Source of the DNA: Algoriphagus marincola DSM 16067
Lineage (GTDB): Bacteria > Bacteroidota > Bacteroidia > Cytophagales > Cyclobacteriaceae
Direction: 5' to 3'
NCBI RefSeq assembly: GCF_000429405.1
Contig: NZ_AUBU01000001.1
Span: 594,795 to 658,794, forward strand
DNA length: 64,000 nt
Shown here: in pieces, positions 44,916 through 54,428 of the stretch
Layout: each line of letters opens with the position of its first letter
How positions within the stretch are numbered: the first letter of the stretch is position 1
Position numbers and translations under genes: made by a program
Notes under the pieces: generated by a model
What the model saw: the letters and a program-made list of their open reading frames with translations, nothing else
The model's database searches: none
What the model was told of the DNA's origin: nothing

Positions 44916-46055
44916 ATGAAAAACTTCATTTTTATTGCATTCATATCGATTTGCTTAAGTTCTTGCAAACAATCCGGTCCTGAAGCTGATGACCAATTGG
45001 AAAAAACACCAACCCTTACCTTGGTAGACAGCATGCAAATTGACCGTTTGGTGGTTCCTACCTTACTGGACTATAGCTTTGATGGTCAATATTTTTTGTT
45101 TTTTGATTTTCAATCGGACGAATTGATTTTAACCGACTCATCTGGAGCAATCATTCGCACTGCCAATCGATCAGGAGATGGTCCGGATAGTTATAAGTCT
45201 AGCTATTTTACTGCCTGCAGATTTGTGAGGAATGAACAAATCTTTGTAGAAACATACACTGGCAATTATTTGTATGATCTTCAGTTTGATTTAATAGAAT
45301 CAAACCCTTCTCGCATTCAAATTATGACTCGGATGATGGGAGATACACAGGGCTTCTTGGTGGAGGGGGGGTATCAGTTTAGGTTTGGTTATTTAGAATC
45401 TGACCTAGATAAAATCAGGATGGAAAACCGAATCAAAATGGACGAGTATGATTTCTTAAAAGTGAGTAATTTTCAAGGAGACGTGTTATTTAGTTCAAAG
45501 GTCCCTACTTCTCTTAATTACATTCAAAAACCGGGAGATTATATAGGTTATGATCCTGTTGCAAAAATTCATGGTGATCGAATCGATTTGCAGTTTATGC
45601 TAACCCCGATGATTTATACCTATAGCTATCCTGAGCTAGTCCTTAAAGATTCGCTATTCTTGGATCCAGGATCTGATTTTAAGCCCATTCAGCCTGCACC
45701 AGAACAAGAGAATTTTGGTATTTTTTTCGAAGAATTACGAGGTTCTCGGTATAAAGATTTTATCTATTCCAATGACTTTCTCCTGACTTGGTACCTGAAA
45801 GCAACACCTGATGAAGAAGTTGATGCATTAGATCGGAGAGTCGTTGGGGATGAAAAATACATGAGTATTGAGAAAAAATATAAAACACCTGTTTATCAGA
45901 TTTTTAAAGGGAAAGAAAAGATTTGGGAAGGTGAGTGGCCCATAAAGCTTCAGGCAAAAAAGGACCTACTTTATTCAGTCAATGACAAACTGGGAGAGGA
46001 AAAGGACGAGGTTGAGCGTGATGTCCAAACTTTTTATTTTTATGAATTAAAGTAA
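44916..46055 (+). CDS. Lipoprotein with beta-propeller-like repeats (DUF4221-like)
   Basis: A 379-residue SPII lipoprotein (FISICLSSCKQSG). The body is beta-rich with aromatic, Asp-rich segments such as YSFDGQYFLFFDFQSDELILTDSSG, as in the DUF4221 or 6-bladed propeller lipoproteins common in Bacteroidota. These are thought to sit at the surface, with unknown function. No catalytic residues were seen. It is a single gene with spacer on both sides. The family assignment is tentative. Confidence 0.65.
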   Translation: MKNFIFIAFISICLSSCKQSGPEADDQLEKTPTLTLVDSMQIDRLVVPTLLDYSFDGQYFLFFDFQSDELILTDSSGAIIRTANRSGDGPDSYKSSYFTACRFVRNEQIFVETYTGNYLYDLQFDLIESNPSRIQIMTRMMGDTQGFLVEGGYQFRFGYLESDLDKIRMENRIKMDEYDFLKVSNFQGDVLFSSKVPTSLNYIQKPGDYIGYDPVAKIHGDRIDLQFMLTPMIYTYSYPELVLKDSLFLDPGSDFKPIQPAPEQENFGIFFEELRGSRYKDFIYSNDFLLTWYLKATPDEEVDALDRRVVGDEKYMSIEKKYKTPVYQIFKGKEKIWEGEWPIKLQAKKDLLYSVNDKLGEEKDEVERDVQTFYFYELK

Positions 46056-46149
46056 CCTTTGAAACGCTAGCCTGTTTGTAAGTAAAAACCAGATAGCTCT
46101 GCAACTTCTCGAACTCACTGATTACGGACTTTTCTGCCCTCCCGCGGGG

Positions 46150-47094
46150 GTGTTTATTGATCCTTGGCGTCCCGTTGACAAGGCCGTGATCACCCATGCT
46201 CATTCGGATCATTCTCGATGGGGGATGAAACATTACCTTGCTCATCACGATTCTGCCGAGGTGATGAAGCTTCGCCTCGGGCAGGAAATCAGTCTGGAAA
46301 CTGTGGATTATGGTCAGGAATTAGTCATACATGGTGTGAGGATTTCCCTTCATCCAGCTGGACATATTCCTGGTTCAGCCCAAATCAGATTAGAACACAA
46401 AGGCCGTATAGCTGTGGTCAGCGGTGATTACAAAGTGGAGGACGATGGACTTTCTAAGGCCTTTGAGTCGGTTAAGTGCCATGAATTTGTGTCCGAATGC
46501 ACTTTCGGATTACCGATTTACAAATGGGAATCCCAATTGGAAATATTTAACCAAATCAACACTTGGTGGAAGGACAATGCTTCAGAAGGTCGAAATTCTG
46601 TACTTTTTGCTTATTCTCTGGGTAAAGCCCAGCGGATCCTAAAAAACTTGGATTTGTCTATCGGCAAGGTCTTTACTCATGGAGCTGTCTGGAACACAAA
46701 CCAAGCCTTGCTCAATAGCGGAGTTGATATTCCTGATGTACCGAAGGTTACCCAAGACATTCCCAAGACTGAATTCAAAGGAAGTCTGATAATTGCTCCG
46801 CCTTCTGCTATGGGAACTCCCTGGATGCGGAAATTTTCACCTTATCGGACAGGGATTTGTTCGGGTTGGATGGCTATTCGAGGTACCAGAAGAAGGAGAG
46901 CTGCAGATAGAGGCTTTGTGCTATCTGACCATGCTGATTGGGAAGGGTTGATTCAGGCCATTGAAAGCACTGAAGCAGAAAAGGTCTATTTGACGCATGG
47001 TAGTACCGCCTCTTTTGGGAAGTTTCTTCAAGAGGAGAAAGGAATTGATGCCGTAGAGTTACAGACCCTTTTTGGAGAGGAAGAGGTGGAGTAG
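46150..47094 (+). CDS. Ligase-associated DNA-repair exonuclease (beta-CASP metallo-beta-lactamase)
   Basis: A metallo-beta-lactamase/beta-CASP nuclease of the type linked to ATP-dependent DNA ligases and Lhr-type helicases. The metal motif is ITHAHSDHSRWG. The usual GHIPGSAQI block and SGDYK follow, and SDHADWEGLIQAIE is near the C-terminus. Homologous sequence (LTDYGLFCPPAGVFIDPWRPVDKA) begins about 17 codons upstream of the GTG used here as start, but no ATG, GTG or TTG is in frame between the stop at 46060 and 46150. A non-standard start (a CTG is at 46072 or 46099) or a changed start codon is possible. The ligase is not in the window. Confidence 0.82.
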   Translation: MFIDPWRPVDKAVITHAHSDHSRWGMKHYLAHHDSAEVMKLRLGQEISLETVDYGQELVIHGVRISLHPAGHIPGSAQIRLEHKGRIAVVSGDYKVEDDGLSKAFESVKCHEFVSECTFGLPIYKWESQLEIFNQINTWWKDNASEGRNSVLFAYSLGKAQRILKNLDLSIGKVFTHGAVWNTNQALLNSGVDIPDVPKVTQDIPKTEFKGSLIIAPPSAMGTPWMRKFSPYRTGICSGWMAIRGTRRRRAADRGFVLSDHADWEGLIQAIESTEAEKVYLTHGSTASFGKFLQEEKGIDAVELQTLFGEEEVE

Positions 47095-47180
47095 GGAAAT
47101 TAAGTCAGTATTGAAAAATTGGAAGATTGTAAAATTGACTTCCTACCAATATCTTGAGCGAAGAATCATATCGCCTCCTT

Positions 47181-48185
47181 ATGTCCAAGTTTTTGATTTT
47201 CATCTTCTTACCTATTCTTTTCATTTCCTGTCAAAATCATCCTTCAAATAATTTTGATAATTACATAAATACTGTCGCAGGACCGATGCCTATTGACTCC
47301 ATGGGTTTGACGCTGATTCATGAGCACATGCTGGTGGATTTTATCGGTGCAGATTCTATCAGTCCCGATAGGTGGAACCGAGATTCAGTGATTGTCAAGG
47401 TCCTTCCTTACCTAATGGAGGTGAACAAACATGGAGTTCGGACGATTTTGGATTGTACTCCTAGCTATTTGGCCAAGGATCCCTTGCTGCTGAAAGCCCT
47501 CAGCGAAAAGTCTGGAATTCAGATTCTGACCAATACCGGATTTTATGGAGCTGTGAGAGGGAAATACCTTCCCGACTTTGTCCAAACAGAAACAGCTGAG
47601 CAACTTGCTGAGCGATGGATAGCCGAATTTGAAAATGGAATTGAAGGAACGGGGATCAAACCGGGTTTTATCAAGATTTCAGTGAACGAAGCGAATACCC
47701 TTTCGCCCATTGATCAGAAGCTAGTCAAAGCAGCAGGGATTACCCATCAAAAAACAGGATTGACCATTGCCTCTCATACTGGTACTTGGAAGACTGCCTC
47801 CCAAGAATTGAAGATTCTTAAGGAAATGGAGGTAAAACCATCCGAGTTTGTGTGGGTTCATGCGCAAAATGAACCGGATTTTGCAAACTATGAAAAAGCA
47901 GCCGAAATGGGAGTTTGGATCAGTCTGGATGGAATCGGTTGGGCAATTGATCCCTACGTGGAGCGACTTCTTTTTGCCAAGGAAAATAGAATTCTAGGAA
48001 ATATTCTGATTTCCCATGATGCGGGGTGGTTTGATCCAGCCAAACCGGGTGGGGGAGATTTCCAGCCTTTCACTAATATTTTTGAAAAGCTGATTCCGAT
48101 CCTCACAGAAAAAGGATTTACGGATAAGGACTGGAATCAGCTTTTAGTGGAAAATCCAAAAGAGGCTTTTGTTTTTTCGAAGTAA
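47181..48185 (+). CDS. Phosphotriesterase-family lipoprotein
   Basis: Amidohydrolase-superfamily protein of 334 residues. The start was set at 47181 so that a lipoprotein signal (IFIFLPILFISCQNH) begins the protein; an ATG at 47154 adds 9 residues. Metal ligands: HEH in LIHEHMLVDF, Lys (probably carbamylated) in GFIKISV, His in IASHTGTW and in WVHAQNEPDF, and Asp in ISHDAGWF. Phosphotriesterase-like proteins include lactonases and organophosphate hydrolases; the substrate is not known. Membrane-anchored on the periplasmic or surface side. Confidence 0.88.
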   Translation: MSKFLIFIFLPILFISCQNHPSNNFDNYINTVAGPMPIDSMGLTLIHEHMLVDFIGADSISPDRWNRDSVIVKVLPYLMEVNKHGVRTILDCTPSYLAKDPLLLKALSEKSGIQILTNTGFYGAVRGKYLPDFVQTETAEQLAERWIAEFENGIEGTGIKPGFIKISVNEANTLSPIDQKLVKAAGITHQKTGLTIASHTGTWKTASQELKILKEMEVKPSEFVWVHAQNEPDFANYEKAAEMGVWISLDGIGWAIDPYVERLLFAKENRILGNILISHDAGWFDPAKPGGGDFQPFTNIFEKLIPILTEKGFTDKDWNQLLVENPKEAFVFSK

Positions 48186-48188
48186 GCA

Positions 48189-48797
48189 TTACTTTTTTCC
48201 TATCCCAAAGCTGATTTTGTAGGAGGCATGGACATACCATCTGAGGTAATCATCAAATCCGGTTGCAGCAAGACTGACTGCATTCCTCACATTTGGATTT
48301 TTGGTCTTCCATTCGGCTTCCAATTCCGCAAAAATTCCAATTCGCTGATAGCTATCTGTAAAGCTGGCTAAGTTGGGTCCATCTTCAGGGTTAAAAAAAT
48401 TGATATTGGCTATATACCCTTCCCCGCCTAATTGAAGCGTTGGACCAACTGCCAAAGAAAGGTTGAATCCGGAGGGTCGCTGAAAAAATGTGTATTTGAA
48501 AGAGGGAGTAATGAAAAAGCCGGACGAATGGTTTCTGTTTTTTTGACCCGGCGTCAAGTTATTATTTTCCAAACTACCTATCGATTGATAAAAAAGTAAT
48601 CCTGCATTGAGGGAGGTTCTTTTACCTAATCGATAGTTAAGCTCATTACTGAAATTCAGTCCATAGAGCATATTATTGCCGTCATGGGAGCCTCCGGCAC
48701 CGATACTGTATTGGAGTTTAGGTTGGACTTGTCCAAATGAAAATACCTGGACTCCAATGAAAAGGAATAGAATTAGAAAAAGTCGATTTGCTTTCAT
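48189..48797 (-). CDS. Outer-membrane beta-barrel protein
   Basis: A 202-residue protein with a signal peptide (MKANRLFLILFLFIGVQVFSFGQ). The mature part alternates hydrophobic and polar residues with aromatic belts (SIGAGGSHDGNNMLYGLNFSNELNYRLG, RYVHASYKISFGIGKK at the end), as in small OmpA- or OmpW-size barrels. No known family was pinned down. It converges on the phosphotriesterase gene with only 3 nt between their ends and is divergent from guaA. Confidence 0.7.
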   Translation of the reverse strand: MKANRLFLILFLFIGVQVFSFGQVQPKLQYSIGAGGSHDGNNMLYGLNFSNELNYRLGKRTSLNAGLLFYQSIGSLENNNLTPGQKNRNHSSGFFITPSFKYTFFQRPSGFNLSLAVGPTLQLGGEGYIANINFFNPEDGPNLASFTDSYQRIGIFAELEAEWKTKNPNVRNAVSLAATGFDDYLRWYVHASYKISFGIGKK

Positions 48798-48964
48798 GAG
48801 ATTTGGATTTGAGATTTAACAAACCAAACATCCGAAGTAAAAATCAGTAACAGAAAATTCTTGATATTCTTTAACTAAACATTTGTTAAAATTTAAAAAG
48901 AAAAATTTTAATGGGTGTTTTCCAAATTTTCTTTGTCACATTTTAGTAAGCCGTCTAGCCTGCT

Positions 48965-48972
48965 TACCTTTG
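48965..48972 (+). promoter_or_regulatory. -7 box of guaA, close to the ATG
   Basis: TACCTTTG fits TAnnTTTG and lies 3 nt ahead of the ATG at 48976, so the mRNA would be essentially leaderless. A TTTG at 48932 is too far (29 nt) to be a standard -33. Confidence 0.45.
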
Positions 48973-48975
48973 CGC

Positions 48976-50505
48976 ATGGCAGAACAAATCCTCATCCTTG
49001 ATTTCGGTTCTCAGTACACCCAACTCATCGCTCGAAGAGTCAGAGAACTGAACGTTTATTGCGAAATCCATCCTTTCAATAACCTTCCTGAAATCACCCC
49101 CGACATCAAAGGTGTAATCCTTTCTGGATCACCCTGTAGTGTCCGGGATGAAGGGGCTCCTGACCTTGACTTGGATAGTCTTCGCGGAAAGCTTCCAATT
49201 TTGGGCGTTTGCTATGGTTCACAGCTTCTTGCTCAGAAGTATGGGGGAGAGGTTTTGCCGTCTACGATCAGAGAGTATGGTCGTGCTAATTTGGATCACA
49301 TCGATCTGCATCATGACCTACTAAAAGAAATGACCCATGGATCCCAAGTTTGGATGTCCCATGGTGATACCATCAAACAATTACCCGAAGGTTTTGAGGT
49401 GATTGCGAGTACTTCCTCGGTGGAAGTTGCCGCCTTCAAAGTCGAGGGAGAAAAGACTTACGGAATCCAATTCCATCCAGAGGTTACCCATTCTACCGAG
49501 GGTAAAAATCTTCTCAGAAACTTTGTAGTCACGATTTGTGGCTGTGCTCAGGATTGGACATCCGACGTCTTTATCGATGCGACCGTAGCTGAGCTGAAAG
49601 AAAAAATCGGTTCGGATAAGGTAGTCATGGGACTTTCAGGTGGAGTGGATTCTTCGGTAGCTGCTACTTTGATTCACCGTGCCATTGGAGATCAGTTGAC
49701 CTGCGTTTTCGTGGATAATGGGTTGCTTCGCAAAAATGAATTTGAGGAAGTACTTCATTCCTACAAGGACATGGGGCTGAATGTAATTGGAGTAGATTCC
49801 AAGCAGCGATTCTATGATGCCTTGGCTGGAATCTCAGATCCTGAAGCTAAAAGAAAGGCAATAGGGCGAGTCTTTATCGAAGTATTTGATGATGAGGCGC
49901 ATAAAATAGATGGCGTAAAATGGCTGGGTCAAGGGACTATTTATCCCGATGTGATTGAATCAGTTTCTGTAAAAGGTCCTTCAGCCACCATCAAATCCCA
50001 CCATAACGTAGGAGGCTTGCCTGATTTTATGAAGCTTTCAGTGGTCGAGCCTTTAAATACTTTGTTCAAAGACGAGGTACGTGAAGTAGGACGTGCATTG
50101 GAGATTCCTGAGACCATTATTGGTCGTCATCCATTCCCGGGTCCGGGTTTGGCAATTCGGATTTTGGGAGATATTACACCAGAGAAAGTACAGACACTAC
50201 AGGAAGTAGATCATATTTTTATCCAAGGATTGAAAAATCACGGACTTTATGACCAAGTATGGCAGGCAGGAGCCATTTTGCTTCCCATTCAGTCGGTAGG
50301 AGTCATGGGTGATGAGCGTACCTATGAGCGGGTTGTAGCTTTGAGAGCGGTAGGATCCGTAGATGGAATGACGGCTGATTGGATTCATTTACCTTATGAG
50401 TTTCTTGGTAAAATGTCAAATGAAATCATCAATCGCGTGAAAGGTGTAAACCGAGTGGTTTATGATATTTCCTCCAAACCACCGGCAACTATTGAGTGGG
50501 AATAG
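48976..50505 (+). CDS. guaA: GMP synthase (glutamine-hydrolysing)
   Basis: Makes GMP from XMP. Two catalytic parts in 509 residues: an N-terminal glutamine amidotransferase (nucleophile Cys in [10 protein letters not shown], His-Glu in FHPEVTHS) and an ATP pyrophosphatase ([14 protein letters not shown]) with a C-terminal dimerisation domain ([31 protein letters not shown]). The start at 48976 ([15 protein letters not shown]) matches the family; in-frame upstream sequence would add 31 residues not seen in GuaA. Cytoplasmic. A terminator follows at 50663-50695. Confidence 0.97.
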   Translation: MAEQILILDFGSQYTQLIARRVRELNVYCEIHPFNNLPEITPDIKGVILSGSPCSVRDEGAPDLDLDSLRGKLPILGVCYGSQLLAQKYGGEVLPSTIREYGRANLDHIDLHHDLLKEMTHGSQVWMSHGDTIKQLPEGFEVIASTSSVEVAAFKVEGEKTYGIQFHPEVTHSTEGKNLLRNFVVTICGCAQDWTSDVFIDATVAELKEKIGSDKVVMGLSGGVDSSVAATLIHRAIGDQLTCVFVDNGLLRKNEFEEVLHSYKDMGLNVIGVDSKQRFYDALAGISDPEAKRKAIGRVFIEVFDDEAHKIDGVKWLGQGTIYPDVIESVSVKGPSATIKSHHNVGGLPDFMKLSVVEPLNTLFKDEVREVGRALEIPETIIGRHPFPGPGLAIRILGDITPEKVQTLQEVDHIFIQGLKNHGLYDQVWQAGAILLPIQSVGVMGDERTYERVVALRAVGSVDGMTADWIHLPYEFLGKMSNEIINRVKGVNRVVYDISSKPPATIEWE

Positions 50506-50662
50506 ATTGAAAGGCAATTGATTGAAATATGTCCCTTTACCTTGAATTTCCTAATTATACGTTTGGAAGTTGGGGGAGAGAAGCTTGAAGAATGCTTAAA
50601 ACAAAATACTGGTTGGAATTCATTTGTTGATGTTTTAGTCGATAGCTTTCTTAAAAATCTTA

Positions 50663-50695
50663 AAAACCCGGAGTGTTTCCTTCGGGTTTTCTTTT
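50663..50695 (+). terminator. Intrinsic terminator downstream of guaA
   Basis: AAAACCCG (50663-50670) and CGGGTTTT (50683-50690) pair over a 12-nt loop, followed by CTTTT. It is 158 nt past the stop codon. Confidence 0.65.
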
Positions 50696-50717
50696 GGAAT
50701 GGGTTTTCGGCCTAAAC

Positions 50718-50747
50718 TTTGGGTTTGGAAATAATGATTTAAATTTG
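50718..50747 (+). promoter_or_regulatory. Candidate Bacteroidota promoter for the LppC-like gene
   Basis: TTTG (50718-50721), 18 nt, then TAAATTTG (50740-50747). This fits TTTG-N19-TAnnTTTG closely and is 26 nt before the ATG at 50774. Confidence 0.55.
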
Positions 50748-50773
50748 TCCATAAGCTTATCTAACTGATCGGA

Positions 50774-52420
50774 ATGCAAAAATCACTTCTTTTTTCAGCC
50801 CTTCTTTTTTTAGTATTTACCGTAAATGCCCAAAACGTACCTGAGGGTTATTTACAAGCCAAAAGACAATTGGCTTCAGGTTCTTATTGGGATGCGATGA
50901 ATAGCTTTCGGGCTTTCACTGATGAGTCGAAATATGGAAAATTGGCTTTGTATGCTTCTTACCATGCCGGAGAATCAGCTTTGAAAGCCAACCAAGCAGA
51001 AACTGCCATTGGGATTTTGAGGCCTTTGGCTGATAGAACTTGGGACAATCAGAATGAAACAATAATGCTACTGGCAGAAGCTTTTTTATTTAATAAGAAT
51101 ATTACGGAAGGATTGGACTTGCTTCAAGCATTACCCCAATCCTATGAAGAACAGGCTAATGATCTAGCTTATGAGTACTTGGTCAAGCAGAGTCCTGATT
51201 TTTTGGTGAGAAATTTAAAGGAGTATCAGGATTTTCCGGCTTACACTGCCGCAACCAGCACTGTACTGAATAAGAAAACTGTTCTTTCAGCAGATGAAAA
51301 ATCGCTCTACTACGAGCTTCGAGGTCAGGGAGAAAATTGGTCAACCGGGAATACCGTTAAAAATGACAATTTAGACTTTGTGGTGATTTTACCTTTTTCT
51401 TCAGGTACACAAGCTCCGGATCCGGAAAGTTTTGTTTTTGAATTATATGAGGGTATTCTATTGGGTATCGATCAATTGAAGTCAGAGGGAATGCGTGTCA
51501 GTATCAGTACATTCAATTCAAAGCGGTCAGTTGATAATCTCCGGTCTATTCTTTCGGATGAAAAAGTGAAATCTGCCGATGTGATTATTGGTCCGATTTA
51601 CCCAGAAGAAGCAGATTTAGTTAGTGCCTTCGCCGAATCCACACAGATTCCTTTTATTCACCCACTTTCCAACTTGGGGGATCGATTTGAGGATAAGAAT
51701 TATAGTTTCCTTTTCCGGCCTTCTGCTGAGAATATATCCGATGGAGTTTTTAGAGCGATCAAAGGTCAAAGTTGGGGAAGTCGAATTGCAATCGGCTATG
51801 GAGGAAGCTCTAAAGACCTACGAAGTGCCAACGAATTAAAAGAACGTATTGAATCAGATGGATTTCAATTGGTTGATTTTAAAGAACTGAACCCCAGAAA
51901 TGCCGCTTCTTTTTTGACAGATTTAGGTATCAGACCCACGCTCGACAGTGTAGAGGCGGATGTAGATCAGGTTATTATTCTTTCCGATGATCCGAATATT
52001 GCAAGCCCGATTTTATCTTTTTCAGAATCAGTAGCGACAGAAATTCCAATTTTAGTCTTGGACTCATGGCTTAGCTTCAATTTCGCTAATTATGAAATGC
52101 TTCCTCATGAGAATTACTATTTTATCGCTAATAACACCCCCAATTACGAATCCGAGACAATGAAACTATTCCGGAACGAATACTATCAAACGCACTCTAC
52201 GCTTCCTAGCCTAAACGCTATCCTCGGTTTTGAGTTAGTATACTGGGTGGCGATGAATGCCCGTCCTGATTTAGATTATGATTTCCGTGCCAGTTTGGAT
52301 CAGCGGGTTTTTGCTCCGGGAAAGTTGACATGGGGATTCAACTTCCAAAACAGTAATTCCAATCGATATGTGCCTGTATTTTCTCTATCAGCAGGTGAAT
52401 TGAAACCTTTAAATTATTAA
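50774..52420 (+). CDS. Exported periplasmic-binding (LppC/LpoA-like) protein
   Basis: A 548-residue protein with a signal peptide (MQKSLLFSALLFLVFTVNAQ). Residues ~25-190 are helical, TPR-like (ASYHAGESALKANQAETAIGIL). Residues ~195-545 form a type-1 periplasmic-binding fold (FVVILPFSSGTQ, then VIIGPIYPEEADLVSAFAE, ILDSWLSFNFANYE). The order TPR plus binding protein resembles LpoA, an activator of penicillin-binding protein 1A, but many relatives are annotated as branched-chain amino acid receptors. A role in murein synthesis is possible. The stop codon overlaps the hemL ATG by 1 nt. Confidence 0.82.
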   Translation: MQKSLLFSALLFLVFTVNAQNVPEGYLQAKRQLASGSYWDAMNSFRAFTDESKYGKLALYASYHAGESALKANQAETAIGILRPLADRTWDNQNETIMLLAEAFLFNKNITEGLDLLQALPQSYEEQANDLAYEYLVKQSPDFLVRNLKEYQDFPAYTAATSTVLNKKTVLSADEKSLYYELRGQGENWSTGNTVKNDNLDFVVILPFSSGTQAPDPESFVFELYEGILLGIDQLKSEGMRVSISTFNSKRSVDNLRSILSDEKVKSADVIIGPIYPEEADLVSAFAESTQIPFIHPLSNLGDRFEDKNYSFLFRPSAENISDGVFRAIKGQSWGSRIAIGYGGSSKDLRSANELKERIESDGFQLVDFKELNPRNAASFLTDLGIRPTLDSVEADVDQVIILSDDPNIASPILSFSESVATEIPILVLDSWLSFNFANYEMLPHENYYFIANNTPNYESETMKLFRNEYYQTHSTLPSLNAILGFELVYWVAMNARPDLDYDFRASLDQRVFAPGKLTWGFNFQNSNSNRYVPVFSLSAGELKPLNY

Positions 52421-53718
52421 TGAATATTTCAGAAAGTAAGCGGCTTTTTGCGAAAGCCCAAAATTTTATTCCCGGTGGAGTAAACTCCCCTGTACGCGCA
52501 TTCCGTGCAGTAGGCGGAGATCCGATTTTCATCAAAAAGGCCTCAGGTGCTTTCATTTACGATGAAAATGATAATGCCTACATCGAAATGATCAATAGCT
52601 GGGGTCCCATGATTTTAGGGCACAATCATCCCATTATTCGGGAATCGGTAATTGAGGCTATGGAGTCAGGCACTTCCTTTGGGGCTCCAACAGCTCGGGA
52701 GATTGAAATTGCTGAATTAATCATTTCCATGGTGCCCTCTGTAGAAAAGGTCAGGATGGTAAACTCCGGTACCGAGGCTACGATGTCAGCAATTCGGGTG
52801 GCCAGAGGCTATACAGGAAAGGATAAAATCATCAAAATGATCGGTCATTACCATGGTCATGGTGACTCATTTTTAATTGCAGCAGGATCAGGTGCGATGA
52901 CTATGGGGCAGCCGGATTCGCCAGGTGTGACTGCTGGTACAGCCAAGGATACGCTTTTAGCACCTTATAACGACTTGGAATCAATTGAAGAGTTAGTGCG
53001 ATTGAATAAAGGTGAAATTGCAGCATTGATTCTCGAGCCCGTGCCCGGAAACATGGGGCTAGCTATTCCAATGCCTGGGTATTTGGAAGGGTTACGTGAG
53101 ATTTGTAACCGAGAAGGTATTGTCTTAATCTTCGACGAAGTGATGACTGGCTTCAGGTTAGCGCCAGGCGGTGCACAGGAGCTTTATGGAGTCACTCCGG
53201 ATATGACCACGCTTGGAAAAATAATCGGCGGCGGTATGCCTGTAGGAGCTTATGGAGGCCGAAAGGAGATCATGGACTTTGTGTCACCTTCTGGTCCGGT
53301 ATATCAAGCAGGAACCCTCTCGGGAAATCCAATAGCTATGGCAGCAGGCTTGGCCATGCTGAAATATCTCCAGATTCACCCGGAGACTTATGGTCAATTG
53401 CTGAATATTGGTAGAAAAGTCAGTGAAGGGATCAAGAAGATTAACCTGGAACTAGGCTATGATTATACTGTGAATCACGTAGGAAGTATGTATTCCTTGT
53501 TTTTCACGGATCAGCCCGTTACAGATTTTGAATCCGCCAAAAAGGCAGATACAGGTTTGTTTGGAAAATACTTTCAAGCCATGTTACAGCGTGGTGTTTA
53601 TCTTGCACCTTCTCAATTTGAAAGTTTATTCTTGTCAACAGCTCTGACGGATCAGCTGATAGATAAGATTCTAAAAGCCCATCGAGAGAGTATGATTGAA
53701 ATTCACAAAAACCAGTAA
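52420..53718 (+). CDS. hemL: Glutamate-1-semialdehyde 2,1-aminomutase
   Basis: PLP-dependent class III aminotransferase-fold enzyme making 5-aminolevulinate in the C5 heme pathway. It has 432 residues, usual length. The start motif SKRLFAKAQNFIPGGVNSPVRAF is diagnostic. The PLP-Lys is K267 in TTLGKIIGGGMPVGAYGG, preceded by FDEVMTGFR, and followed by QAGTLSGNPIAMAAG. Coupled at the start to the LppC-like gene (TAATG) and followed directly by an Spx/ArsC-like gene. Cytoplasmic. Confidence 0.97.
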   Translation: MNISESKRLFAKAQNFIPGGVNSPVRAFRAVGGDPIFIKKASGAFIYDENDNAYIEMINSWGPMILGHNHPIIRESVIEAMESGTSFGAPTAREIEIAELIISMVPSVEKVRMVNSGTEATMSAIRVARGYTGKDKIIKMIGHYHGHGDSFLIAAGSGAMTMGQPDSPGVTAGTAKDTLLAPYNDLESIEELVRLNKGEIAALILEPVPGNMGLAIPMPGYLEGLREICNREGIVLIFDEVMTGFRLAPGGAQELYGVTPDMTTLGKIIGGGMPVGAYGGRKEIMDFVSPSGPVYQAGTLSGNPIAMAAGLAMLKYLQIHPETYGQLLNIGRKVSEGIKKINLELGYDYTVNHVGSMYSLFFTDQPVTDFESAKKADTGLFGKYFQAMLQRGVYLAPSQFESLFLSTALTDQLIDKILKAHRESMIEIHKNQ

Positions 53719-54075
53719 ATGACTATGAGTTTGAAAGTATATGGAATCAAGAATTGTAACACGATGAAGAAGACCTTTGACTTCCTGGAAAGCAAGGGAG
53801 TTGAATATGAATTCATCGATTACAAAAAGCAAAAGCCTTCTGAGGAACTCCTTACAAGCTTCATTGAGAAGGCAGGATTGGATGCTGTGATAAATAGAAA
53901 GGGATTGACTTATCGTAAAATGGACGAGGGTCAGAAGAAAAGCTTGGAAAAGAAAGAATTCGCCATTCCCATTCTCATAGATAATTCCAGTATGATCAAA
54001 AGACCCATCATTTTATATCCGGATGATAGTATTACTTTAGGGTTTGATCCTGATTTGATTTCAGGGAAAATTTAG
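53719..54075 (+). CDS. Spx/ArsC-family thioredoxin-fold protein
   Basis: A 118-residue ArsC/Spx/MgsR-like protein. The N-terminus VYGIKNCNTMKKTFDFLESKGVEYEFIDYKKQKPSEELL gives the family, with a single Cys where arsenate reductase has it (KNCNTMKK). The partner residues (RPI...) appear in SMIKRPIILYPDD. The role may be arsenate reductase-like or regulatory. It starts directly at the hemL stop (ATGACTATG: the second ATG is an option). A strong terminator follows. Confidence 0.87.
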   Translation: MTMSLKVYGIKNCNTMKKTFDFLESKGVEYEFIDYKKQKPSEELLTSFIEKAGLDAVINRKGLTYRKMDEGQKKSLEKKEFAIPILIDNSSMIKRPIILYPDDSITLGFDPDLISGKI

Positions 54076-54076
54076 G

Positions 54077-54100
54077 AAAGAGGCTTCGGCCTCTTTTTTT
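54077..54100 (+). terminator. Intrinsic terminator with UUCG loop after the Spx-like gene
   Basis: AAAGAGGC-TTCG-GCCTCTTT (54077-54096), an 8-bp perfect stem, then TTTT; right after the stop codon at 54075. Confidence 0.88.
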
Positions 54101-54360
54101 ATTCCCTTTAATTTTTGACTGTGATAGGCTGGAAATCAGTCGAGTTTCGAGCAGCTTCTTTAAAATTATTTTCAGGAGTTGTCATGACACAACCCATCCT
54201 AGAATAGATTGATGGGACTCTTGATGACTTTTTAATCTCATATGGACCCTTATTTCAGCCTTTATAACACGAGAACTTAGGCGTATTTATCATTTCGGAT
54301 AATCAGATTTTTGTACATGAAAAGGGGTTGATTGTAATTGATTAAAATTTTTTTTGAACA
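54101..54360. other. Intergenic DNA upstream of the curli promoter
   Basis: 260 bp of AT-rich sequence with no credible ORF or RNA gene. A short palindrome (GTCATGAC, 54181-54188) and a CCCATC/GATGGG inverted pair (54193-54216) are present, but neither has a clear partner. It separates the terminator at 54100 from the curli repeats. Confidence 0.45.
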
Positions 54361-54394
54361 TTATAAACTGAATTTTTGAGTAAAATTACCCATT
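54361..54394 (+). promoter_or_regulatory. Composite direct repeat, copy 1 (curli operon)
   Basis: TTATAAACTG (54361-54370), 12 nt, then AAATTACCCATT (54383-54394). Both halves recur exactly in copy 2 at 54403-54428. Candidate binding site for a regulator, 33 nt upstream of the -33 element. Confidence 0.65.
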
Positions 54395-54402
54395 AACTTA
54401 TT

Positions 54403-54428
54403 TTATAAACTGGCGGAAATTACCCATT
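54403..54428 (+). promoter_or_regulatory. Composite direct repeat, copy 2 (curli operon)
   Basis: TTATAAACTG (54403-54412), 4 nt, then AAATTACCCATT (54417-54428), whose last two bases fall in the -33 element. The first half recurs at exactly 42 bp, four helical turns, from copy 1. Confidence 0.65.

Noticed and set aside
48883..48975. Upstream extension of guaA by 31 codons
   Set aside because: No match to the GuaA family and it covers the -7 box; [11 protein letters not shown] is the usual start.
50518..50715. 65-codon open frame after guaA
   Set aside because: It runs through an intrinsic terminator and a candidate promoter, and has no start signal or homology.
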